Part shown: in pieces, positions 16,859 to 23,415 of the stretch
How the letters are laid out: every line of letters begins with the position of its first letter
Position numbering within the stretch: position 1 is the stretch's first letter
Assembly (NCBI RefSeq): GCF_042680565.1
Contig: NZ_JBHUEJ010000011.1
Coordinates: forward strand, 31,181-95,180
Origin: Ottowia flava
Lineage (GTDB): Bacteria; Pseudomonadota; Gammaproteobacteria; Burkholderiales; Burkholderiaceae_C
DNA length: 64,000 nucleotides
Direction: 5' to 3'
The notes under the pieces: model-generated
The model's database searches: none
Seen by the model: only the letters and a program-made list of their open reading frames with translations
Told to the model about the DNA's origin: nothing
Position numbers and translations under genes: made by a program

Positions 16859-17023
16859 ATGGCTACGAATAATCCCCAAGGTCACAATCAATATGACACT
16901 CAGCATCGTTCCAATGAGGACAAAAGCATGCAAAAGGACGGCAAAAGCTCGTCGCACAAGCAGCAGAGTCAGGCGCAACCCAGCAGCAAGCAGGATGAGT
17001 CATCCAAGCAGCAGCAGAAATGA
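16859..17023 (+). CDS. Small Gln/Ser/Lys-rich hydrophilic protein
   Basis: A 54-residue protein with almost no hydrophobic residues, composed of Gln, Ser, Lys, Asn and Asp (SSSHKQQSQAQPSSKQDESS). ATG 16859 has TTTAGGAG ten bases upstream, and its stop overlaps the next start as ATGA, which supports it as a real gene despite its size. Such composition is typical of intrinsically disordered, desiccation or osmotic stress proteins. Function inferred from composition only. Confidence 0.65.
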   Translation: MATNNPQGHNQYDTQHRSNEDKSMQKDGKSSSHKQQSQAQPSSKQDESSKQQQK

Positions 17024-17496
17024 CCGATGACCGCGCACTGTTCGAGCAGTTGGGGCGTCGACGTTCCAGTGTTACCGAACCGCCTCATGGCCCACGCAGT
17101 GAACCCGATTGGCTCGGCCGAGAATCCCACCGCCGTACCGACGCGTACTACTGGGGTCAGGAAAATGGACCCAATTACTACCATCCCAGTCGAGAAAATC
17201 CAGTGCACAGCAGTGGGTACGGTTTGCGGGATGATTTGCTCGAGTACAGGGAGACTGAACTGCAAGGCGTGGGCCGGAGAAATACTGAGCAGGACTATGG
17301 GCCCTACGATCCAGAGTACGCTCAATGGCGCAGGAGTCAGTTGCGGGCACAGGCCAAGGACCATCGATCCTTGCAACAGCAGCGAAATGAGACGGTTTCG
17401 GAAGACCTCAAAACCTGGCGCAAGAAGCGCGCAGTTGAGCCCGACATTGACAACGAGCCGCAGCGTCCTTCGGGCCCCGCTTCCGGTGGATCATGA
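17020..17496 (+). CDS. Hypothetical hydrophilic protein of the stress operon
   Basis: A 158-residue, highly charged protein rich in Arg, Tyr, Glu and Gly, with a Tyr/Trp-rich centre (AYYWGQENGPNYYHP and DYGPYDPEYAQWRR). No signal peptide or membrane helix. It is coupled by ATGA overlaps to the small gene before it and to the CsbD gene after it. I do not recognise a named domain. The company (CsbD, BON) suggests a general stress role. Confidence 0.6.
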   Translation: MTDDRALFEQLGRRRSSVTEPPHGPRSEPDWLGRESHRRTDAYYWGQENGPNYYHPSRENPVHSSGYGLRDDLLEYRETELQGVGRRNTEQDYGPYDPEYAQWRRSQLRAQAKDHRSLQQQRNETVSEDLKTWRKKRAVEPDIDNEPQRPSGPASGGS

Positions 17497-17744
17497 GACT
17501 GCGCACGCACCCGCCCGCCTCAGGCGGAGCGAAGGAGAAAGGCACGATCAAGGACAACTGGAGCGAACTGAAAGGAAAGCTACAGGACCAATGGCCGCGC
17601 CTCACTGACGACGATCTGGAAATGGTTGCTGGCCGGCGCGATCAACTCGTCGGCAAGATTCAGGAGCGGGAGAACATCACAGCCGAGCAGGCCGATCGGC
17701 AAGTTGCCGAGTGGCAGTCCCGGCAAGGCTGTCCCTGGGGCTAA
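17493..17744 (+). CDS. CsbD family stress protein
   Basis: An 83-residue protein; residues ~18-75 match the CsbD/YjbJ helical-bundle pattern (IKDNWSELKGKLQDQWPRLT followed by DDDLEMVAGRRDQLVGKIQE). CsbD proteins are abundant under general stress in many bacteria; the mechanism is unknown. ATG 17493 overlaps the upstream stop. A later start near residue 17 would match the usual ~67-residue length, so the first residues are uncertain. Confidence 0.8.
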   Translation: MRLRTHPPASGGAKEKGTIKDNWSELKGKLQDQWPRLTDDDLEMVAGRRDQLVGKIQERENITAEQADRQVAEWQSRQGCPWG

Positions 17745-17770
17745 GCCTCGGCAGCCAAGGAGATACCGCT

Positions 17771-18139
17771 ATGACCTATGCACACAATCGATTTCTTGCC
17801 TTCACGCTAGCGCTGGGCGCGGCTGCGGGTGCCAGCGCGGTGATGGCCCAAACTGGCCAGCCGGCCACCGGCGAGAAGCCAGCGCCTATGGGCGCCCCCG
17901 CAAGTTCTGGCTCGGTGGGCACTGCCATGGGCGATTCGGCGATCACCGCCAAGATCAAGACCGCATTTGCCGCCGACAAGACGGTATCGGCGCTGGCCAT
18001 CAAGGTTGAGACCAAGAACGGCGAAGTCCTGCTCTCAGGCTTTGCCAAATCGGATGCCGAGAAAAAACGCGCCGGTGAAATCGCTCAGACCACGGAAGGC
18101 GTTCGAAACGTTCGAAATTCGATCGCCGTGCGGCCATGA
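17771..18139 (+). CDS. BON-domain periplasmic protein
   Basis: A 122-residue exported protein: signal peptide (FTLALGAAAGASAVMA-Q) and one BON domain (residues ~55-120: DSAITAKIKTAFAADKTV, VLLSGFAKS, GVRNVRNSI). BON domains are thought to bind phospholipid surfaces and maintain envelope integrity under osmotic stress (OsmY-like). ATG 17771 follows an AAGGAGA site. It closes the stress gene run and is followed by a strong terminator. Confidence 0.85.
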   Translation: MTYAHNRFLAFTLALGAAAGASAVMAQTGQPATGEKPAPMGAPASSGSVGTAMGDSAITAKIKTAFAADKTVSALAIKVETKNGEVLLSGFAKSDAEKKRAGEIAQTTEGVRNVRNSIAVRP

Positions 18140-18156
18140 GGCCGTGCTTCCTCAAC

Positions 18157-18180
18157 GCGCCCGCAAGGGCGCTTTTTTTT
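18157..18180 (+). terminator. Rho-independent terminator of the stress gene run
   Basis: GCGCCC and GGGCGC (18157-18162, 18167-18172) close a GCAA tetraloop, followed by eight T (18173-18180). A textbook terminator 18 nt after the BON gene. Confidence 0.92.
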
Positions 18181-18216
18181 GGCCTGCTCTTGCTTGAATG
18201 TGGTGCGGCCTAACGT

Positions 18217-19434
18217 CTATCCATACAACAGGAAGGGCGTTCGTGCCACCAGCCAGGCCGCTTCATCCGCGCGCGCCAGCGCGTCCAGCGCCGCGGGTGG
18301 CGCGTTCACGTCGTCCACCCACTCGCGCAGCAGCGGACTGCCGTTGATCAGGTCGATCGCCAGGCGGTCGTGTTCGTACTCGTAGCCGAAGTCGCGCCAC
18401 AGCGGGTAGTCGGGCCGCTGCAGGCGCACGGCGCGGAAGGCCAACGCCTGCAGGCGCCAGGGCTGGAAGGCGGCGTGGTCGTAATGGGCCGGGTCTTCGG
18501 TGTGGATCTGCACGCCGGCGCACAGCTGGCCGACGTGCTTGTGGAAGGTGGGCTCAAACCAGCATTCGCGCAGCGTGCAGCCGCGCAGCCAGCCGGGCGC
18601 CAAGGCGCGCATGTCGGCCAGCAGGCGGCCGGTGTCGATGTCGGGCGCGCCGAACAGCTCCAGCGGGCGCGTGGTGCCGCGGCCTTCGGACAGGGTCGTG
18701 CCTTCCAGCATGACGGTGCCGCCGTAGGCGCGCGCCATGCTCAGGTTGGCGGCGTTGGGGCTGGGGTTGACCCAGGTGCGCCAATCGTCCGGGCCCACCG
18801 GCCAGCCGAAGCCGGGCGCGGCGTCGGGTTGCCAGCCCTGCATTTCAATGACGCGGTATTCCAGCTGCAGACCGAGTTGAGCGATGAACCAGTGGCCCAA
18901 CTCGCCCATGGTCATGCCGTGGCGCATCGGCATGGGGCCGGCGCCGACAAAGCTTTCCCAGCCTTCGCGCAGCGTCAGCCCTTCGACCGGGCGGCCGGCG
19001 GGGTTGGGCCGGTCCAGCACCCACACGGCTTTGCCGTGCGCGGCGGCGGCTTCCAGCACGTAGCGCAGCGTGGTGATGAAGGTGTAGATGCGGCAGCCCA
19101 GGTCCTGCAGGTCGACCAGCAGTACGTCCCAGGGCGCGAGCATGGCGGGCGTGGGACGGCGCACTTCGCCGTACAGACTGAACACGGGGATGCCCAGACG
19201 CGGGTCGGTGAAGTCAGGCGACTCGACCATGTTGTCCTGCTTGTCGCCGCGCAGGCCGTGCTGCGGGCCGAAGGCGGCCGTGAGCTGGACATCGGGCAGG
19301 GCGGCCAGCGCGTCGAGCGAATGGGTGAGGTCGCGCGTGACCGAGGCCGGGTGCGCCAGCAGCGCGACGCGGCGGCCTTTCAGCGGGGCGCGCAGCGCGG
19401 GGTCTTGCAGAAAGCGTTCGAGTCCGATGTGCAT
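18217..19434 (-). CDS. DUF1343 protein, NamZ-type exo-beta-N-acetylmuramidase
   Basis: A 405-residue protein of the DUF1343 family, whose characterised member NamZ releases N-acetylmuramic acid from the non-reducing end of peptidoglycan fragments. Landmarks: FGPQHGLRGDKQDNM, VFSLYGE, LLVDLQDLGCRIYTFI and DRPNPAGRPVEG. ATG 19432-19434 was chosen at MHIGLERF; reading further upstream would overlap the DOMON-like gene. No signal peptide is visible from this start. Likely cell-wall recycling. Confidence 0.82.
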   Translation of the reverse strand: MHIGLERFLQDPALRAPLKGRRVALLAHPASVTRDLTHSLDALAALPDVQLTAAFGPQHGLRGDKQDNMVESPDFTDPRLGIPVFSLYGEVRRPTPAMLAPWDVLLVDLQDLGCRIYTFITTLRYVLEAAAAHGKAVWVLDRPNPAGRPVEGLTLREGWESFVGAGPMPMRHGMTMGELGHWFIAQLGLQLEYRVIEMQGWQPDAAPGFGWPVGPDDWRTWVNPSPNAANLSMARAYGGTVMLEGTTLSEGRGTTRPLELFGAPDIDTGRLLADMRALAPGWLRGCTLRECWFEPTFHKHVGQLCAGVQIHTEDPAHYDHAAFQPWRLQALAFRAVRLQRPDYPLWRDFGYEYEHDRLAIDLINGSPLLREWVDDVNAPPAALDALARADEAAWLVARTPFLLYG

Positions 19435-19465
19435 GGGGGTTTCGCAGCGGCCGCGCGGGCCGCCA

Positions 19466-20029
19466 TCAATCAAGGGGAAGGCGCGCCGTCCAGCCAGCGC
19501 ACGCGTGGAAGTCGGGCACACCGCGCGGGTGCGCCAGCGCCCAGTAGCTCAGGCTGCCGTCGGTACTTTCGATCACCGCCGTCAGGCCCAGCAGCGCGGG
19601 TGCGTTGCTGGGCAGCGCGGCCAGCGCGCTGCGCGGCACGGTGGCGGTCAGCGTCAGCGTGTGCGCGCTGCGTTCGGTGGTGATTTGCGGCGCGCCGGTG
19701 GGCGATGCCGCGGCGCGCACGCGTTCCGCGTCGAAGGCGTAGCAGGCCCAGTCGCCCGAAGGCGAGAAGTTGCATTCGACGTACGCCGTGCCCGTTGCCG
19801 CGCCGATGAAGGCCTCCAGGCAGCTGTGGCGCCACAGGCCATCGGTCGCGGCGGGCGCCGGCGAGGGCGTGGGCAGCCGCAACTCGGCGAGGGCGCCGCT
19901 CAGCGCGTAGCGCAGCGCCAGCGCGCCGGACGGCAGCCAGTGCAGGTCCACCCACAGGCTGTCCAGCGCGGGGCAGGGCGTGTTGGGGTGGGGCTGCAGG
20001 CGCAGGCGAGTGTCGGCGGGTGCGGGCAT
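19466..20029 (-). CDS. DOMON-like domain protein
   Basis: A 187-residue soluble protein with the DOMON-like beta-sandwich pattern found in small proteobacterial proteins: LRYALSG, LWRHSCLEAFIG, YVECNFSPSGDWACYAFD and a C-terminal YWALAHPRGVPDFH. Related DOMON domains bind sugars or haem, but the ligand here is unknown. It lies 31 nt upstream of the NamZ-like gene and is probably co-transcribed, which would fit an amino-sugar link. Confidence 0.72.
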   Translation of the reverse strand: MPAPADTRLRLQPHPNTPCPALDSLWVDLHWLPSGALALRYALSGALAELRLPTPSPAPAATDGLWRHSCLEAFIGAATGTAYVECNFSPSGDWACYAFDAERVRAAASPTGAPQITTERSAHTLTLTATVPRSALAALPSNAPALLGLTAVIESTDGSLSYWALAHPRGVPDFHACAGWTARLPLD

Positions 20030-20073
20030 GTCGGGCGCTATTGTCTCAGCGTGAGGCAGGGCGCTTGGCTTGC

Positions 20074-20125
20074 TACCTAATCAATAGCTGCTCGCGCAGG
20101 TGGCTGTAGCGCGGGGTGCCCATTG
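20074..20125 (-). repeat. Repeat A copy 6, before the phosphate-type operon
   Basis: CAATAGCTGCTCGCGCAGGT followed by GGCTGTAGCG. Minus orientation, between the DOMON-like gene and the PHO-box-like site. Confidence 0.78.
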
Positions 20126-20230
20126 CGCTCTGACTTTTGGGTGGCCCAACGACGTCGCGCGTCGCGCGGCGGGCCGAGCAGGCAGGCGTGCGTACCACCC
20201 GCGTCGCGTGTCCGCCTGCGGGGAGTTGAT

Positions 20231-20248
20231 CTGTCATGTTGTCGTCAC
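20231..20248 (+). promoter_or_regulatory. Candidate PHO box (PhoB operator)
   Basis: CTGTCAT, a 4-nt spacer, then TCGTCAC: the first half-site matches the PhoB consensus CTGTCAT exactly and the second matches its GTCA core at the required 11-nt periodicity. It lies 78 nt upstream of the acyltransferase start. The genes downstream (lipid remodelling, polyphosphate kinase) are ones PhoB would be expected to control. Confidence 0.6.
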
Positions 20249-20325
20249 GGTATCGACACGAACACGTCACGCCCAGCCCGCACGATGGCCCTCAGAAAAG
20301 CGGACATACGACGAGGACTGGCCCC

Positions 20326-21177
20326 ATGAAAGAACTGCCCACGCCCACTTTTGCGTTGTCGCAGCTGAGCCCGCCGGTTCAGCTGCCACGGGGGTCTGTT
20401 CATCCACGCGGCAGCGACACGCCTTCTGGCCGGGGTGCGGCGGGCCTCGGCGGCGAGATCCAGGTGGCCTGGGCGCGGCACCAGGACGAAGTGAGGGCCG
20501 CGCAGCGCCTGCGCTACCAGGTGTTTGCCGGCGAGATGGGCGCGCGGCTGACGACGGCGGTCCCCGGCCACGACGTCGACCTGTTCGACGACTACTGCGA
20601 ACACCTGCTGGTGCGCGACGCTGCCAGCGGTGAGGTCATCGGCACCTACCGCGTGCTGACCCCGGCGCAGGCGCGCCGCGTGGGTGGCACCTACAGCGAC
20701 ACCGAGTTCGACCTGACCCGCCTGCGCGCCTTGCGCAGCCGCATGCTGGAGCTGGGCCGCAGCTGCGTGCACGCCGAGCACCGCCATGGTGGCGTGATCA
20801 TGGCGTTGTGGACGGCGCTCGGCGAATTCATGGTGCGCAACGGCCTGGACACGATGATCGGCTGCGCCAGCATTCCGATGCTGCACAACGGCATCGTCAG
20901 CGGCGACGTGGCGTCCAGCATTTGGCGCCAGGTCAGCCAGAACCACATGGCGCCGATTGAATTTCACGTGCGCCCGCGCCTGCCGCTGCCGGTGGAACAG
21001 CTGAACGACCAACTGTCGGTGGAGCCGCCCGCACTGATCAAGGGCTACCTGCGCCTGGGCTCCAAGGTGCTGGGCCCACCGGCATGGGATCCGGACTTCA
21101 ACTCGGCCGATTTGCCGATGCTGATGCGCCTGGGCGACCTGCCGGCGCGCTACCGCAAGCATTTTTTGGGGGAGTGA
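20326..21177 (+). CDS. OlsB-like N-acyltransferase (GNAT fold)
   Basis: A 283-residue acyltransferase with residues ~60-270 matching the OlsB/hemolysin-like GNAT family: AQRLRYQVFAGEMGA, DYCEHLLVRD, VIGTYRVL and MLELGRSCVH. OlsB transfers a 3-hydroxyacyl chain to ornithine to form lyso-ornithine lipid, a phosphorus-free membrane lipid precursor. OlsA is not adjacent. ATG 20326 is chosen by conservation; an earlier ATG at 20236 would overlap the PHO-box region. It is the first gene of the run with the PlcP- and Agt-like genes. Confidence 0.78.
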   Translation: MKELPTPTFALSQLSPPVQLPRGSVHPRGSDTPSGRGAAGLGGEIQVAWARHQDEVRAAQRLRYQVFAGEMGARLTTAVPGHDVDLFDDYCEHLLVRDAASGEVIGTYRVLTPAQARRVGGTYSDTEFDLTRLRALRSRMLELGRSCVHAEHRHGGVIMALWTALGEFMVRNGLDTMIGCASIPMLHNGIVSGDVASSIWRQVSQNHMAPIEFHVRPRLPLPVEQLNDQLSVEPPALIKGYLRLGSKVLGPPAWDPDFNSADLPMLMRLGDLPARYRKHFLGE

Positions 21178-21183
21178 TTGGGA

Positions 21184-21279
21184 CACCCCCCTGAGTCGCT
21201 GCGCGCCTTCCCCCCTCTCTCTGCGGGAGGGGGGACAACGCCAGTGCTCGGCGCAGGTCCGAGCACGGCGTTCGCTGAG
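21184..21279 (+). repeat. Repeat C unit 1 (double hairpin)
   Basis: 96-nt unit beginning CACCCCCCTGAG and ending TTCGCTGAG. Hairpin I pairs CCCCCCTCTC with GGGAGGGGGG (one T-G pair). Hairpin II (21238-21271) pairs ACGCC with GGCGT and GTGCTCGG with CCGAGCAC around the loop CGCAGGT, with one bulged A. It lies between the acyltransferase and phosphoesterase genes. Confidence 0.85.
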
Positions 21280-21288
21280 CAGGTGCGC

Positions 21289-21399
21289 CACCCCTCTGAG
21301 CCGCTGACGCGGCTTCCCTCCCCACTCTTCGCGCTGCGCGCTGCGGGAGGGAAGACGACGCCAGTCGCCGCCGCAGGTGCGGCGACGGCGTTCGCTGAG
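21289..21399 (+). repeat. Repeat C unit 2 (double hairpin)
   Basis: 111-nt unit in direct tandem with unit 1. Hairpin I pairs CTTCCCTCCC with GGGAGGGAAG. Hairpin II (21358-21391) has the same outer pairs, bulged A and loop CGCAGGT, but an inner stem GTCGCCGC/GCGGCGAC. It differs from unit 1 at four stem positions, each compensated on the other arm. Confidence 0.85.
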
Positions 21400-21528
21400 A
21401 TGGCCTGCTCCGCGGCCGCTCGATCGGTGGCGTCAGCGGGCTGGTTGGCGCGGGTGGCTACGCAAGACTTGCGGGAAGACGGGCTGGCGCCGGAGGGCGG
21501 GGGCGGAGGCCCCGAGCCCGTAGCCGAC

Positions 21529-22317
21529 ATGGCGCGCGACCGACCCCGGTTCCGCGCCATTTTCATATCCGACATCCACCTGGGCACGCCAGGCTGTCAG
21601 GCGGGGCCGCTGCTGGACTTTCTGCGCGAGCACCAGGCCGAGTCGCTGTACCTGATTGGTGACATCATCGACGGCTGGCAGTTGCGCCGCCGCTGGTACT
21701 GGCCGCAGGCGCACAACGACGTGGTGCAGAAGCTGCTGCGCCAGGCGCGCAAGGGGTGCCGCGTGGTCTTCGTGCCCGGCAACCACGACGAGTTTGCGCG
21801 CGGTTTCGTTGGCAACAACTTCGGAGGCATCGAGGTGGTCGAGGACGCGGTGCACACCACCGCGGACGGCCGGCGGCTGTGGATCACGCACGGCGACTAT
21901 TTCGATGGCGTGATCCAGTGTGCCAAGTGGCTGGCCTATGTGGGCGACCACGCCTACGAGTTCACGCTCAAGCTCAATCGCCACATCAACAGCCTGCGGG
22001 CCCGCCTTGGGTTGCCTTACTGGTCGCTGTCCGCTTACTTGAAGCACAAGGTCAAGAAGGCCGTGAACTACGTCAGCGACTTTGAAAGCGCCGTCGCGGC
22101 CGAGGCGCGCCGGCGCGGCCACCAGGGCGTGGTCTGTGGCCACATCCACCACGCCGAGATCCGCGAGATCGAAGGCACGCTGTACTGCAACGATGGGGAT
22201 TGGGTGGAAAGCCGCAGCGCGCTCGTGGAGCACCACGACGGTCGGCTGGAATTGCTGTTCTGGCAGGGGACGCAAGGGGAGGCTGCGCAGCGCAAGCCGG
22301 CGGTGGCCGAGGCATGA
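21529..22317 (+). CDS. Metallophosphoesterase, PlcP-like (COG2908, LpxH-related)
   Basis: A 262-residue calcineurin-like phosphoesterase with a full two-metal site: SDIHLG, GDIIDGW, PGNHDEFAR, THGDYFD and CGHIHHAEI. The family includes LpxH and PlcP, a phospholipase C-like enzyme that strips headgroups from phospholipids under phosphate starvation. The coupled glycosyltransferase (ATGA overlap at 22314) and upstream OlsB-like gene favour the PlcP role; lipid A synthesis by LpxH is the alternative. The frame is open back to 21178 through repeat C, but the conserved region begins at ATG 21529. Confidence 0.75.
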   Translation: MARDRPRFRAIFISDIHLGTPGCQAGPLLDFLREHQAESLYLIGDIIDGWQLRRRWYWPQAHNDVVQKLLRQARKGCRVVFVPGNHDEFARGFVGNNFGGIEVVEDAVHTTADGRRLWITHGDYFDGVIQCAKWLAYVGDHAYEFTLKLNRHINSLRARLGLPYWSLSAYLKHKVKKAVNYVSDFESAVAAEARRRGHQGVVCGHIHHAEIREIEGTLYCNDGDWVESRSALVEHHDGRLELLFWQGTQGEAAQRKPAVAEA

Positions 22318-23384
22318 AGCTGGCCTTGGTCACCGACGCCTGGGCGCCGCAGGTCAACGGTGTCGTCACCACGCTGGTCGAGCTGGTGGCGGCCCTGCAG
22401 CGGCGCGGCGACGAGGTGGAGGTGATCCACCCGTACCGCTTCAAGACCCGGCCTTGCCCCGGCTACGCGGGCATCGACCTGGCGGTGCGGCCAGGGCGCG
22501 CGTTGGCGGCGCAACTCGACAGCCTGCAAGCCGACGCGGTCCACATCGCCACCGAAGGGCCGCTGGGCTGGGCGGCGCGGCGGCACTGCCTGCGGCGTGG
22601 CTGGGCGTTCACCACCGCGTTTCACACCAAGTTTCCCGAGATCCTGAACGCGGCGGCGCACGTGCCGCTCGGTTGGGGCTACGCGCTGTTCCGGCATTTC
22701 CATGCGCCCTCTGCGGGCGTGATGGTGCCCACGGACGGCGTGGCCGACATGTTGGCGGAGCGCCACTTCCGCAACCTGCGGCGCTGGACCCACGGGGTGG
22801 ACACGTCGCTGTTCGGCTTCAGCGCTTGGCCATCGGCCTACCCGGCGCTGGGCGAGTTGGTGCGACCGGTGCAACTGTTCGTCGGGCGGGTGTCTTACGA
22901 GAAGAACATCGAGGCCTTTCTGGCCTTGGACGCGCCTGGCACCAAGGTGGTGTGCGGCGTCGGCCCGGTCGAGCAGAAGCTGCGCGCGCGCCACCCGGAG
23001 GTGCGCTGGCTCGGCGTGCTGCCACGCGACGAGTTGGCGCGCGTGTACGCCAGCGCGGACGTGTTCGTCTTTCCGAGCCGGGCCGACACATTCGGCTTGG
23101 TGATGCTGGAGGCCATGGCGGCGGGCACGCCCGTGGCGGCCTTTCCGGTCGACGGTCCGCTCGAAGTCCTGCGCGCGCCCGCAGGCCAACCGTTGGGCGG
23201 CGCGATGCACGCGGACCTGGGGCAGGCTGTCGAGGCCGCGTTGCGCATCGAGCGTCATGCCGCACGGGCCCATGCCGAGCGCTTTGGCTGGGACGCTGCA
23301 ACGGAACTCTTTCGCGGCTTTCTGGTGCCTGCAAAAAACCATGCAGAGCAGCCCAGAATTGGCCGCACAAGCGCATTGAGGTAA
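22314..23384 (+). CDS. Glycosyltransferase family 4, Agt-like lipid glycosyltransferase
   Basis: A 356-residue GT-B enzyme: N-terminal acceptor domain starting LVTDAWAPQVNGVV, HIATEGPLGWAAR, then a donor domain with LFVGRVSYEKNIEAFL and SRADTFGLVMLEAMA(A)G (the E-x7-E nucleotide-sugar motif). In other bacteria a gene pair plcP-agt makes glycosyl-diacylglycerols from PlcP-released diacylglycerol; the 4-bp overlap with the phosphoesterase supports the same partnership here. Sugar donor unknown. ppk1 follows 31 nt later. Confidence 0.78.
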   Translation: MKLALVTDAWAPQVNGVVTTLVELVAALQRRGDEVEVIHPYRFKTRPCPGYAGIDLAVRPGRALAAQLDSLQADAVHIATEGPLGWAARRHCLRRGWAFTTAFHTKFPEILNAAAHVPLGWGYALFRHFHAPSAGVMVPTDGVADMLAERHFRNLRRWTHGVDTSLFGFSAWPSAYPALGELVRPVQLFVGRVSYEKNIEAFLALDAPGTKVVCGVGPVEQKLRARHPEVRWLGVLPRDELARVYASADVFVFPSRADTFGLVMLEAMAAGTPVAAFPVDGPLEVLRAPAGQPLGGAMHADLGQAVEAALRIERHAARAHAERFGWDAATELFRGFLVPAKNHAEQPRIGRTSALR

Positions 23385-23415
23385 GCTGGCGTGCTCCCAC
23401 TTTTGAAGTGCTGAC

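Noticed and set aside
21178..21528. N-terminal extension of the phosphoesterase through repeat C
   Set aside because: The frame is open but the residues are repeat-derived and unlike the family; conserved sequence begins at ATG 21529.
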